This document shows, one piece after another, positions 17,509-25,598 of a DNA stretch of 64,000 bases; position 1 is the first letter of the stretch; the number at the start of each line of letters is the position of its first letter. This stretch comes from Betaproteobacteria bacterium. GTDB taxonomy: Bacteria > Pseudomonadota > Gammaproteobacteria > Burkholderiales > SG8-39. The stretch is taken from contig JACQTO010000142.1 of NCBI GenBank assembly GCA_016210745.1, positions 19,293-83,292 on the forward strand, given 5' to 3'. The position numbers were made by a program, and so were the translations under genes. The notes below the pieces were generated by a model, which ran no database searches, had not been told where the DNA came from, and was given only the letters and a program-made list of their open reading frames with translations.

Positions 17509-18213
17509 ATGGGAACCGCTGGCCAATCGCTGATGCATGCGGCGGAACTGGTCGCGGCATTCGATCCGAAGCTGGTACAGATCGTCTGGCTCAGCCTGCG
17601 TGTGAGCTTCTCGGCCGTCGTGATTGCGACCCTCATCGGTCTGCCGCTCGGGGCGACCATTGCGGTGGCGCGTTTCCCGGGGCGCCAGACGGCTATCGTC
17701 GCGCTCAATGCGCTGCTTGGATTGCCCTCGGTCGTGGTCGGGCTCATGGTGTACCTGCTGCTCTCGCGCGCCGGACCGCTGGGGCCGATGGGCATTCTGT
17801 TCACGCCGGCGGCGATGATCTTCGCGCAGGCGATACTGGTCACGCCGATCATCGCAGCGCTATCGCGCCAGGCGATCGAGGATGCCTGGCGGGAATACGA
17901 AGAGCAGCTGCGCTCGCTGGGGGCGGCGCCGGTGCAAGCGGCGCTGACGCTGGTGTGGGACTGCCGCTTTTCCCTGGTCACCACCGTTCTGGCAGGGTTC
18001 GGCCGCGCCGTGGCGGAGGTCGGAGCGGTGATGATCGTGGGCGGGAACATCGACGGCGTGACTCGCGTGATGACCACTGCGATTGCGCTCGAGACGAGCA
18101 TGGGGGATCTGCCTCTTGCTCTGGGTCTGGGCATCGTCTTGATCAGCCTGGTGCTGGCGTTGAACGCCGCGGCGCATATTGTCAAAGAGGCAGCTCAGCG
18201 GCGCTATGGCTGA
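17509..18213 (+). CDS. tupB: Tungstate ABC transporter permease
   Basis: This 234-residue membrane protein has about five to six transmembrane segments and the ABC permease EAA-like loop (EEQLRSLGAAPVQAALTLVW, then GFGRAVAEVGAVMIVGGNI). It matches TupB/WtpB-type permeases for oxyanions. It is first in a tightly coupled operon: its 3' end overlaps the ATPase gene by 8 bases. A GC-rich palindrome lies just before the start and no strong Shine-Dalgarno sequence is seen, so the start at 17509 is less certain than the family. It forms the inner-membrane channel with the TupC ATPase and the TupA binding protein. Confidence 0.9.
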   Translation: MGTAGQSLMHAAELVAAFDPKLVQIVWLSLRVSFSAVVIATLIGLPLGATIAVARFPGRQTAIVALNALLGLPSVVVGLMVYLLLSRAGPLGPMGILFTPAAMIFAQAILVTPIIAALSRQAIEDAWREYEEQLRSLGAAPVQAALTLVWDCRFSLVTTVLAGFGRAVAEVGAVMIVGGNIDGVTRVMTTAIALETSMGDLPLALGLGIVLISLVLALNAAAHIVKEAAQRRYG

Positions 18214-18943
18214 CAACGCGATATCGGCGCCGCGCTCGCTCCTGCCGCTCAGGCTCGACGACATTGGATTCCAGGCGCGCGGACGGCGGATTCTCGAAGG
18301 GATTTCGCTTGAATTCGCGGCGGGAGCGCGCACCGTAATCCTCGGACCGAACGGCGCGGGGAAGAGCGTGTTATTGCGCATTTGCCACGGCTTGCTTGCG
18401 CCGACCTCGGGCCGTGTCGTATGGAACGCACGCGGATCCGGGAACGGACGCCACCGGCAGGCCATGGTGTTCCAGCGGCCGGTCATGCTGCGCCGCTCGG
18501 CATTGGCCAACGTCGCCTACGGATTGAAGCTGGCCGGTATCGGCCGGAGCGAACGCCAGTCTCGCGCTCAACGCGCCATCGAGGAACTGGGCCTTGCGCA
18601 CCTGGCCGGCCGATTTGCTCGCGTGCTCTCGGGCGGGGAGCAACAGCGCCTTGCGCTGGCACGCGCCTGGGCGCTGGAGCCGGAGGTGCTGTTCCTGGAC
18701 GAACCGACGGCCAACCTCGATCCGGGGGCAACGCGCGAGATCGAGGCTGCGATCGCGCGCATCGGCGCGGCCGGCACCAAGATCGTCATGGTCACTCACG
18801 ATCTCGGCGCAGCCAAGCGCCTGGCCGACGAAGTCATTTTTCTGCATAACGGCCGCGTGCTCGAACGTACCGACGCAGGCCCCTTTTTCAAGGGCCCCGC
18901 CTCGCGCGAGGCCGCTGCTTTCATCCAAGGAGAACTGCTGTGA
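18206..18943 (+). CDS. tupC: Tungstate ABC transporter ATP-binding protein
   Basis: This 245-residue ATPase has Walker A (LGPNGAGKSVLLRICHG), a signature loop VLSGGEQQRLALARAWAL, Walker B (VLFLDEPTANLDP) and the switch histidine (IVMVTHDLGAAKRLADE). The ATG at 18206 fits the 8-base overlap with tupB; an upstream in-frame ATG would overlap more. The gene ends in a GTGA overlap with tupA. It energises tungstate import from the cytoplasmic face. It lacks the long C-terminal TOBE domain of ModC-type ATPases, which agrees with TupC, and the separate Mop gene downstream might partly serve the oxyanion-binding role. The tungstate call rests mainly on TupA. Confidence 0.92.
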   Translation: MADNAISAPRSLLPLRLDDIGFQARGRRILEGISLEFAAGARTVILGPNGAGKSVLLRICHGLLAPTSGRVVWNARGSGNGRHRQAMVFQRPVMLRRSALANVAYGLKLAGIGRSERQSRAQRAIEELGLAHLAGRFARVLSGGEQQRLALARAWALEPEVLFLDEPTANLDPGATREIEAAIARIGAAGTKIVMVTHDLGAAKRLADEVIFLHNGRVLERTDAGPFFKGPASREAAAFIQGELL

Positions 18944-19770
18944 ACGCCATTCGACGTCTGATGCTCGTCTCTGCACTGGTTGCGGCCAACGCGGCCGTGA
19001 TGCCGGCTGTCGCGCAGGAAAAGTTCATCACCGTAGCCTCGACCACGTCCACCGAGCAGTCGGGCTTGTTCCGCCACCTGCTTCCGATCTACGCCAAGAA
19101 GACCGGCGTCCAGGTACGCGTCGTGGCGCTGGGCACTGGCCAGGCGCTCGACGTGGCGCGGCGCGGCGACGCCGACGTCGTATTCGTTCACGACAAGCCC
19201 GCCGAGGAGAAGTTCGTCGCCGATGGATTTGGCGTGGCGCGCCGTGAGGTGATGTACAACGACTTCGTTCTCATCGGACCGAAGGCCGACCCGGCCGGAA
19301 TCGCGGGCGGCAAGGACATCGTCGCCGCGTTCCGCAAGATCCAGGCAAAGCAGGCGCCGTTCGTTTCGCGCGGCGACAGAAGCGGAACGCACGCTGCGGA
19401 ACTGCGGCTGTGGAAGTTGGCGGGGATAGACTGGGCGGCTGCACGCGGGCCCTGGTACAAGGACACCGGTTCCGGGATGGGCCCTGCGCTCAATACCGCA
19501 TCTTCGATGAATGGTTACATTCTCGCCGACCGCGGCACCTGGCTTTCATTCAAGAACCGTGGCGATCTGGTAATACTCGTCGAGGCCGACAAGCGGCTTT
19601 TCAACCAATACGGCGTGATACTGGTAAACCCTGCCAGGCACCCGCACGTGAAGAAGGATCTCGGGCAGGCATTCATCGACTGGATCGTCTCGGAGGAGGG
19701 GCAGCGCGCGATCGCCGCGTATAAGATCGGCGGCGAACAGCTCTTCTTTCCCAATGCACAGAGCGGGTGA
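18940..19770 (+). CDS. tupA: Tungstate-binding periplasmic protein
   Basis: This 276-residue protein starts at a GTG (AAGGAG 6 bases upstream) that overlaps the tupC stop. It has a signal peptide ending AVAQE and the TupA signature: ASTTSTEQSGLFRHLLPIY, VVALGTGQALDVARRGDADV, VFVHDKPAEEKFV, REVMYNDFVLIGP and FVSRGDRSGTHAAELRLW. These serine/threonine-rich loops bind the oxyanion and distinguish TupA from ModA. It captures tungstate in the periplasm for TupBC. The gene order tupB-tupC-tupA, rather than A-B-C, is notable. Confidence in TupA over ModA or WtpA is good, but metal preference is unproven. Confidence 0.9.
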   Translation: MNAIRRLMLVSALVAANAAVMPAVAQEKFITVASTTSTEQSGLFRHLLPIYAKKTGVQVRVVALGTGQALDVARRGDADVVFVHDKPAEEKFVADGFGVARREVMYNDFVLIGPKADPAGIAGGKDIVAAFRKIQAKQAPFVSRGDRSGTHAAELRLWKLAGIDWAAARGPWYKDTGSGMGPALNTASSMNGYILADRGTWLSFKNRGDLVILVEADKRLFNQYGVILVNPARHPHVKKDLGQAFIDWIVSEEGQRAIAAYKIGGEQLFFPNAQSG

Positions 19771-19860
19771 ACCGGATTCGAGTGGTTTAAGGAATAGGAG
19801 CTTCTCGCAGGGCACGGCTTTCCCGAAGTTGCGCTGCCGTAGGTCTCACTAGGAGATACC

Positions 19861-20067
19861 ATGAAACTCAGTGCGCGTAATGTTTTTCCCGGCAAGGTAG
19901 TTCAAGTGGTGCGCGGCCAGACGACCGCTCATGTCAAGATCGAGATTGCACCGGGAATGGTGATTACTTCCTCGATCACGGTCGAAGCGGTCGACGATCT
20001 TGGGCTCAAGCTTGGTGATACCGTCCATGCGATCATCAAGGCATCGGAGGTCATCGTCGGCAAGTGA
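19861..20067 (+). CDS. Mop-domain molybdate/tungstate-binding protein (molbindin)
   Basis: This 68-residue protein is a single Mop/TOBE domain: MKLSARNVFPGKVVQV, a central VKIEIAPGMVITSSITVEAV, and a C-terminal VHAIIKASEVIVGK. Molbindins assemble into hexamers that bind molybdate or tungstate and buffer the cytoplasmic pool. AGGAG lies before the ATG. The gene sits 90 bases after tupA and before a molybdenum hydroxylase, fitting oxyanion uptake, storage and use. The length is complete for a single-domain molbindin. Confidence 0.92.
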   Translation: MKLSARNVFPGKVVQVVRGQTTAHVKIEIAPGMVITSSITVEAVDDLGLKLGDTVHAIIKASEVIVGK

Positions 20068-20369
20068 TGTCGCACATCGACACACGGAGTTCTCCGGCAG
20101 TGCCATAACTCCGGGTCGAACGCCGGATCTTGGGGCGCGCTGCCCGCAAACTTCGTCCGCGGTTCCCGAAACGCGGTCCCGGATTGCATTTGGCCATGCG
20201 GGGGGGGCGTTTTAGGCAGTAAAACCACGTCAATTAAATGCCCGGCGCGTCCAGGGTCAGGGCCAAGGTATACTTGCATTTGTGGAAAGGTATGCGCAGG
20301 CGAGCGCCAGCGCGCCTGAGCGCATGCCGGAAATGGCACAAACAAACAGAGACTGAAACGGAGACGGTG
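20068..20369 (+). promoter_or_regulatory. 302-base upstream region of the molybdenum hydroxylase operon
   Basis: No gene is seen here. A run of eight G lies near 20200, and a -10-like TATACT occurs at 20269-20274, about 100 bases before the hydroxylase start, but no matching -35 is obvious. A separate promoter for the hydroxylase operon is therefore possible but weakly supported. Confidence 0.25.
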
Positions 20370-21239
20370 ATGGGAGAGCTGAGATACGAAGCACCGAGCA
20401 CTCTGCAGGCCGCAGTGGCGCTGCTCGCGGAGGCCAAGGGTGTTACGCGCGTGTTGGCCGGGGGCACCGATGTGATCGTGCAGATGGAAACCGATCTGAT
20501 CGAGCCCGAATTGCTGGTCGATATCAAGAAGATCCCGGAACTGCGGGCAATCACTGCCGAAAACGGCGGGTATCGCGTGGGCGCGGCGGTGACCTGCATG
20601 GAGTTGATGGAGCATGAAGGGTTCTGCAAGACCTGGCCGGGAGTCATCGATGGTGCATCGCTGATCGGCTCGATTCAGGTCAAAGGTCGCGCCACCATGG
20701 CGGGCAACCTGTGCAACGGATCGCCCGCCGCAGACAGCGTGCCGGCATTGATTGCCGCGGGTGCGGCAGTGACGATCATCGGGCCTAAGGGCATGCGCCA
20801 AGTACCGGTGGAGAATATCCCGATGAGTCCCGGCAAGATTTCGCTTGCTAAAGGCGAGATCATCACCTCGTTCGTGTTCCCGCCGCGCCCGCCTCATTCG
20901 GGCGATGCTTACCAGCGCTTCACGCCGCGCACCGAGATGGACATTGCCGTCGTCGGCGTCGGCATCAATCTCACTCTGGACGGCCGCGGCACCTGCACGG
21001 CGGCGCGGGTGGCGCTGGGCGCGGTGGCGCCGACGGTGCTGCTGGTGAAAGAGGCCGCTGCAGCGCTGATCGGTTCGCGCGTGGATGACGCGGCTCTGGA
21101 CAAGCTGGCCAAAGCGGCGAGCGCCGCCTGCCGCCCGATTGACGACAAGCGCGGCACCAAGGAATACCGGATCAAAGTCGCGGGCGTTCTGGCGGGCCGC
21201 GTTGCGCGCGAGGCCCTGGAACGCGCGAGGCAGAACTGA
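20370..21239 (+). CDS. Molybdenum hydroxylase FAD-binding subunit (CoxM-like)
   Basis: This 289-residue protein is the medium subunit of the xanthine dehydrogenase/CO dehydrogenase family. FAD-binding motifs are visible: LAGGTDVIVQME near residue 30 and TMAGNLCNGSPAADSVPAL near residue 110. It transfers electrons from the 2Fe-2S subunit to an acceptor. The length leaves no room for the extra 4Fe-4S insertion of 4-hydroxybenzoyl-CoA reductase, arguing against that enzyme. The ATG at 20370 is chosen because the sequence upstream in frame does not resemble protein. The stop overlaps the next start (TGATG). It is first of three structural genes in order medium-small-large. Confidence 0.92.
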   Translation: MGELRYEAPSTLQAAVALLAEAKGVTRVLAGGTDVIVQMETDLIEPELLVDIKKIPELRAITAENGGYRVGAAVTCMELMEHEGFCKTWPGVIDGASLIGSIQVKGRATMAGNLCNGSPAADSVPALIAAGAAVTIIGPKGMRQVPVENIPMSPGKISLAKGEIITSFVFPPRPPHSGDAYQRFTPRTEMDIAVVGVGINLTLDGRGTCTAARVALGAVAPTVLLVKEAAAALIGSRVDDAALDKLAKAASAACRPIDDKRGTKEYRIKVAGVLAGRVAREALERARQN

Positions 21240-21718
21240 TGCCCGCGCGTGTTCAAGTGACCGTCACGGTCAACGGCGAACAGCGCCGGTTCGAATGCGA
21301 ACCGCAGCAGACTCTTCTGGATGCGTTGCGCGACGAGCTGCAGCTCACCGGGACCAAGGAAGGCTGCGCAACGGGCGATTGCGGCGCGTGCAGCGTCATG
21401 TTGGATGGCAGGCTGGTGGATTCCTGCCTGGTGCTGGCGGTAGAGGCGCAGGGCAAGAAAGTGGAGACCATCGAAGGGATGGCGCGGGGCGACGAACTCC
21501 ACCCCCTGCAACGTCATATCCTGGAGCAAAACGGGGCGCAGTGCGGCATCTGTACGCCGGGGTTCCTGATCGCTGCGCGGGCGCTTCTCGAGCGCAACCC
21601 CGATCCGACGGAAACCGAGGTGCGTTATTGGCTGGCGGGTAATCTTTGCCGATGCACCGGCTATGACAAGATCATCCGCTCGGTGCTTGCGGCGGCCAAG
21701 GAATTGAGGGGGGCCTGA
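21239..21718 (+). CDS. Molybdenum hydroxylase 2Fe-2S subunit (CoxS-like)
   Basis: This 159-residue small subunit carries two 2Fe-2S clusters. The plant-type cluster is ligated by GCATGDCGACSVMLDG with a downstream SC, and the second by QCGICTPG and LCRCTGY. Length and motif spacing are normal for the family. It relays electrons from the molybdenum centre to FAD. The start overlaps the previous stop by 1 base and the stop lies 2 bases before the large subunit start, so expression is coupled. Confidence 0.95.
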   Translation: MPARVQVTVTVNGEQRRFECEPQQTLLDALRDELQLTGTKEGCATGDCGACSVMLDGRLVDSCLVLAVEAQGKKVETIEGMARGDELHPLQRHILEQNGAQCGICTPGFLIAARALLERNPDPTETEVRYWLAGNLCRCTGYDKIIRSVLAAAKELRGA

Positions 21719-21720
21719 CC

Positions 21721-23982
21721 GTGGCGAGCATACTCGAACAAAGCGGATTCGATCCGAACAAGAAACTCAAGGTGGTCGGCACTTCGCCGGTCAAGCTCGA
21801 TGGCTTCGACAAGGTGACCGGGCGCGCCAAGTTCGGCGCCGATCTGATGCTGCCGGGGATGCTGGTGGGCAAGATTCTGCGCAGTCCGCACCCGCACGCG
21901 ATCGTCAGGTCCATCGACACTTCCAGGGCTGAGGCGCTCCCCGGGGTTCTCGCGGTGGTGACTCGCGAGGATTTTCCCGAGCAGATCTTGGGAACGGGGG
22001 AAGGAGATCTGACCCGCAATGTCATGGCGCGCGAGAAGGTGCTCTACGACGGGCATGCGGTCGCCGCCGTGGCTGCGACGAGCGAATCCATCGCCAAGAA
22101 AGCGTTGAAGCTGATCCATGTCGAGTACCAGAGGCTCCCGCATGTCATAGATCCGGTGGAGGCGATGCGGCCGGGGGCGCCGATCCTGCATGAGCATCTT
22201 CGGGTCGAGGGAATCAAGGGGGCCGAGGACAAGCCCACCAACGTGGTGGAGCGCCAGGAATTCGCGATGGGCGATACGCAGGCGGGTTTCAAGCAAGCCG
22301 ATGTCGTCATCGAACGCGAGTTCAAGACCAATCCCATTCACCAGGGTTACATCGAGCCGCAGGCCTGCGTTGCCGACGTTACCGAGGCGGGCCGCGTTGA
22401 ATTGTGGTGCTGCACGCAGGCGCATTTTGGCATGCGCGATAATCTTTCGGCGCTGCTGAAGATACCCAAGGACGATATCTGCATCACCGCGTCGGAATTG
22501 GGAGGGGCATTCGGCGGCAAGACCATCATGTACGCCGAACCGGTGGCGATCCTGCTCGCACGCAAGGCCAGGCGGCCGGTGCGAATCGTGCTGACCCGAG
22601 GCGAGGTGTTCCGTGCCACCGGGCCGGTATCCGGGACGCATTCGCGCATCAAGATGGGGGTAACCCGGAGCGGCAAGTTCACCGCGGCGGAAGCCGAAAT
22701 GGTGTTCCAAACCGGTGCATTTACCGGATCGATGTTCTACAACGGGCCGCAGGCGATGTTCACCCGCTATGACCTGCAGAATGTCAAGGCCGTTGGCTTC
22801 GAGGTCGTTTCCAACCGGCCCAAGGTGAACGCGTTTCGGGCGCCCGGCGTACCGCCTGTGGTTTTTGGCGTCGAGAGCGTGATCGACGAGCTGGCCGAGG
22901 CAATCGGCATGGATCCCCTCGATCTGCGGCTGAAGAACGCCGCGACCGAAGGTTACGTCACGGTGTACGGTGAGGCCCACGGGCCGATCGGCTTCGTCCA
23001 GACCCTCGAGGCGGCGAAGAAGACCGAGCACTACAGTGCGCCGCTCGGGCCCAATCAGGGCCGCGGGGTGGCGGCCGGGTTTTGGTTCAACAAGGCCGGC
23101 GATACCTCCGGGAAGCTCGATATTTCCGAAGACGGATCGGTGCACCTCACGCTGGGAACCATCGACGTGGCCGGTACGCGCATCTCGATCAGCATGATGG
23201 CCGCCGAAGAGCTGGGTATTCCCCTCGAAAGGGTCAGCGCCTCGATAGCGAATACCGACCAGGTGGGCTACACGCGCTTGACGGCAGGCAGCCGCGTCAC
23301 TTTTTCCAGCGGCATGATCGTGGTCGATGCGGCGCGCCAGGCGATCGCGGAGATGCGCAGGCGCGCTGCGGCGATCTGGCATGTGTCGGAGGAAGACGTC
23401 GTGTACGAAGGGGGCTATTGCCGCGTCGCGAAACCAAGCGCCGGCAACTTCAAGCCGCTGTCCGTGGCCGATATCGTCAAGCAGGGCGGGCCCATCTCCT
23501 GTTATTCCTCCATGGCAGTCACCGGAGCCGGTCCCGGATTCGGGGTTCATATCGTCGACGTGGAAGCGGACAAGGAAACCGGCGCAGTGAAAATTCTGCG
23601 CTACACGGTGGTAGAGGACGCCGGCAAGGCCATCAACCGGCGCCAGGTCGAAGGCCAATACCAGGGCGGGGCCGCGCAGGGAGCGGGCTGGGCGCTCAAC
23701 GAGGAATACATCTACGGCGAGGACGGTCGGCTGCAGAATCCGAGCTTTCTCGACTACCGCATGCCGGTTGCATCCGACCTGCCGATGATCGATACCGTCA
23801 TCGTCGAAGTGCCCAACCCGAAGCATCCCTATGGCTTGCGCGGCGTGGGGGAAGTGCCGGTCGTGCCTACGTTGGCCGCCATTGCCAATGCGGTCGCCAA
23901 GGCAATCGGCGTTCGCCCGCGTGAATTGCCGATGTCGCCGCCACGTCTGCTGAAGCTGATCGAAGCGGCGGGAAAGCGCTAA
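21721..23982 (+). CDS. Molybdenum hydroxylase molybdopterin-binding subunit
   Basis: This 753-residue large subunit starts at GTG. It has an N-terminal domain (GRAKFGADLMLPGMLVGKIL), substrate-channel stretches TASELGGAFGGKT and VNAFRAPGVPPVVFGVES, and the catalytic glutamate in LRGVGEVPVVPTLAAIANAV near the C-terminus. The active-site loop is not AYRCSFR, the signature of form I CO dehydrogenase, so this is an organic-substrate hydroxylase of the xanthine dehydrogenase family. The cofactor would be molybdopterin cytosine dinucleotide or, given the tungstate transporter upstream, possibly a tungsten variant. No maturation factor such as XdhC is adjacent. Confidence 0.93.
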   Translation: MASILEQSGFDPNKKLKVVGTSPVKLDGFDKVTGRAKFGADLMLPGMLVGKILRSPHPHAIVRSIDTSRAEALPGVLAVVTREDFPEQILGTGEGDLTRNVMAREKVLYDGHAVAAVAATSESIAKKALKLIHVEYQRLPHVIDPVEAMRPGAPILHEHLRVEGIKGAEDKPTNVVERQEFAMGDTQAGFKQADVVIEREFKTNPIHQGYIEPQACVADVTEAGRVELWCCTQAHFGMRDNLSALLKIPKDDICITASELGGAFGGKTIMYAEPVAILLARKARRPVRIVLTRGEVFRATGPVSGTHSRIKMGVTRSGKFTAAEAEMVFQTGAFTGSMFYNGPQAMFTRYDLQNVKAVGFEVVSNRPKVNAFRAPGVPPVVFGVESVIDELAEAIGMDPLDLRLKNAATEGYVTVYGEAHGPIGFVQTLEAAKKTEHYSAPLGPNQGRGVAAGFWFNKAGDTSGKLDISEDGSVHLTLGTIDVAGTRISISMMAAEELGIPLERVSASIANTDQVGYTRLTAGSRVTFSSGMIVVDAARQAIAEMRRRAAAIWHVSEEDVVYEGGYCRVAKPSAGNFKPLSVADIVKQGGPISCYSSMAVTGAGPGFGVHIVDVEADKETGAVKILRYTVVEDAGKAINRRQVEGQYQGGAAQGAGWALNEEYIYGEDGRLQNPSFLDYRMPVASDLPMIDTVIVEVPNPKHPYGLRGVGEVPVVPTLAAIANAVAKAIGVRPRELPMSPPRLLKLIEAAGKR

Positions 23983-24007
23983 CTGGGCAAGATCCCGGGA
24001 TCGCGCC

Positions 24008-24050
24008 CGCCGGTTCGGTTATCCGGCGCTGAAGGGGCTTTGCCCCCTCA
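24008..24050. terminator. Two hairpins between convergent genes
   Basis: Between the hydroxylase (plus) and the decarboxylase beta gene (minus) lie two stem-loops. The first is GCCGG-N8-CCGGC (24009-24026). The second, 24029-24050, is CTGA-A-GGGGC-TTT-GCCCC-C-TCAG and overlaps the minus-strand stop codon. They could terminate transcription from either side. There is no clear T-run. Confidence 0.45.
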
Positions 24051-25196
24051 GATCATTCCCATGCCTTTGAGCACCGAGAGCATCACTGCCGCGGCCACCA
24101 CCGAGCCGATCTGTCCGCCGGTGTTGGCGCCGGCGGCGTGCATGAGCAGGTGGTTCTTCTTGTCGTAGCGCTGACCCTGGGTCTGAACGACTCTTGCGGC
24201 CATCGGGAATGCGGAGATGCCGGCCGCCCCGATCAGAGGGTTGACCTTGCCGCCCGTGAGTCGGCACACGATCTTTCCGAACATCACCCCGGCCGCGGTA
24301 TCCACGCAGATGGCGATGAAACCCATGCCGAAAATGGCGAGCGTGTCGGGCTTGAGAAACGCGTGACCTTCCATGGTACCGCCGATACCCAGGCCCAGAA
24401 ACAGCGTGACGATGTTGGCGATTTCGTTTTCGGATGCTTTCTGCAACCGGGTCACTACGGCGCACTCACGCATGAAATTGCCCAGCATGATGGTTCCCAT
24501 CAGGGGCAGGCCCTTGGGCGCGATGAGACCGGTAATGAGGGTTACGACAATGGGGAAAAGGAGCTTCGTTTGAGGCGAGACGCTTTTCTTGATCGCTGCC
24601 ATCCTCACCACACGCTCTTTGGGGGTGGTCAAGGCTTTCATGATGGGAGGCTGGATGATGGGGACCAGCGCCATATAGGAATAGGCGGCGACCGAGATCG
24701 GCCCGAGAAGTTGCGGGGCGTATTGCGAGGCGACGTAAATCGCCGTGGGTCCGTCGCAGGCCCCGATCACGGCGATGCTCACCGCTTCCAGCGCAGGGAA
24801 TCCCAGCGCGAGCGCCAGAAGCAAAGTGAGGAATATGCCGAACTGTCCGGCGGCGCCGAACAGCAGGCTTCTCGGGTTTTCCAGCAGGGCGCCGAAGTCG
24901 ATCATGGCGCCGATGCCGACGAAGATCAGCAGCGGAAAGAGTTCGTTGGCGATCCCCATGTCATAGAGGATGCGGAGGAACCCGCCCTGTTCCATGAGGT
25001 CGCTCAAAGGGATGTTCACCAGCACGCACCCGAACCCGATGGGTACGAGCAACAGCGGCTCGACTTGCTTCTTGACGCCCAGGTAGAGCAGGGTGGCGCC
25101 GATCAGCAGCATCACTGCATTGGGTCCCCCTTGGGTGAACAGATAAATGACACCGGCCCCCAAGCCGGAAAGACCAGCGATGATGCTCTCGATCAT
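24048..25196 (-). CDS. oadB: Sodium-translocating decarboxylase beta subunit
   Basis: This 382-residue membrane protein matches OadB/GcdB/MmdB, the sodium-pumping channel of biotin-dependent decarboxylases. Characteristic stretches are LLIFVGIGAMIDFGALLENP, AVIGACDGPTAIYVAS with the conserved aspartate, ALVPIIQPPIMKALTTPKER, and HAAGANTGGQIGSVVAAAVM near the C-terminus. GGGAG lies before the ATG at 25196, favouring it over a TTG six codons upstream. The small gamma gene precedes it by 118 bases. No alpha (carboxyltransferase) or biotin-carrier gene is in the window, so the substrate (oxaloacetate, malonate, glutaconyl- or methylmalonyl-CoA) is unknown and the symbol is by analogy. Confidence 0.9.
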   Translation of the reverse strand: MIESIIAGLSGLGAGVIYLFTQGGPNAVMLLIGATLLYLGVKKQVEPLLLVPIGFGCVLVNIPLSDLMEQGGFLRILYDMGIANELFPLLIFVGIGAMIDFGALLENPRSLLFGAAGQFGIFLTLLLALALGFPALEAVSIAVIGACDGPTAIYVASQYAPQLLGPISVAAYSYMALVPIIQPPIMKALTTPKERVVRMAAIKKSVSPQTKLLFPIVVTLITGLIAPKGLPLMGTIMLGNFMRECAVVTRLQKASENEIANIVTLFLGLGIGGTMEGHAFLKPDTLAIFGMGFIAICVDTAAGVMFGKIVCRLTGGKVNPLIGAAGISAFPMAARVVQTQGQRYDKKNHLLMHAAGANTGGQIGSVVAAAVMLSVLKGMGMI

Positions 25197-25281
25197 TTCA
25201 TTCTCCCTGCCCAAGAAGGGGCCGCGTAGGGACCGCAGCCGCGATGACGTGCCCCTAGCAAGGCCACTGATTAGAGCAATT

Positions 25282-25306
25282 TCCGATCAAGCGCGATGCC
25301 TGATCG
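25282..25306 (-). promoter_or_regulatory. Intercistronic hairpin between gamma and beta genes
   Basis: CCGATCA at 25282-25288 pairs with TGATCGG at 25300-25306. The hairpin lies in the 118-base gap between the gamma and beta genes. It could stabilise or process the transcript, or attenuate it, giving different amounts of the two subunits. No U tract follows, so simple termination is unlikely. Confidence 0.4.
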
Positions 25307-25314
25307 GATCCTCC

Positions 25315-25467
25315 TTATGATTCCTTGCTTGCGCCGCCGTCTTCCTTGAGCGGGTAGATCTTCTTCAGCAGCTCCATCACCAAGCTGAGAATCCACAAGG
25401 TGAGAAACGTCCCTCCCATGCCGACGATCATCATGGTGAGTCCAAAGGCCCACTTGTCATTGTCCAC
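25315..25467 (-). CDS. oadG: Sodium-translocating decarboxylase gamma-like small subunit
   Basis: This 50-codon gene starts at GTG with GGGAGA 7 bases upstream. The product begins with a short polar segment (DNDKWAFG), has one transmembrane helix (MMIVGMGGTFLTLWILSLVM) and then a basic/acidic tail (ELLKKIYPLKEDGGASKES). This topology (one helix, C-terminal soluble tail) and the MxxVGMGxTFxxL pattern are typical of OadG-type gamma subunits, which anchor and assemble the alpha and beta subunits. It lies immediately upstream of oadB on the same strand. The usual long proline/alanine linker and terminal His-rich zinc site are missing, so it is a minimal version. Confidence 0.8.
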   Translation of the reverse strand: MDNDKWAFGLTMMIVGMGGTFLTLWILSLVMELLKKIYPLKEDGGASKES

Positions 25468-25484
25468 GTACGGCTCTCCCTTAG

Positions 25485-25598
25485 TTAATTGGGGTCAGGG
25501 TAACTTTTTCGAGTAAACGGGGGGCGGAGTAACTTTTTTGCGTCGCCTATAACCGATCAGCGCGTAAGTACGGGAAAAGTTACTCTGACCCCAATTAA
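25485..25598. repeat. Palindromic repeat, GGGGTCAGAGTAAC family, copy B
   Basis: Arms 25485-25509 and 25574-25598 are complementary with few mismatches and share the GGGGTCAGRGTAAC core with copy A (9382-9458). The interior contains a third partial arm (GGAGTAACTTTTT near 25529), suggesting nested or rearranged palindromes. The outer arm covers the bioB stop codon and the other end lies 18 bases before the gamma-subunit start. It separates the biotin operon from the decarboxylase genes and could act as a transcript boundary. Confidence 0.8.

Noticed and set aside
21661..23826. Long antisense open frame opposite the molybdenum hydroxylase large subunit
   Set aside because: The antisense product lacks family motifs, while the sense product shows clear domains. 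High GC content makes long antisense frames common.
21721..23982. Form I CO dehydrogenase (CoxL)
   Set aside because: The AYRCSFR active-site loop is missing; the equivalent region reads VNAFRAPG, typical of other family members.
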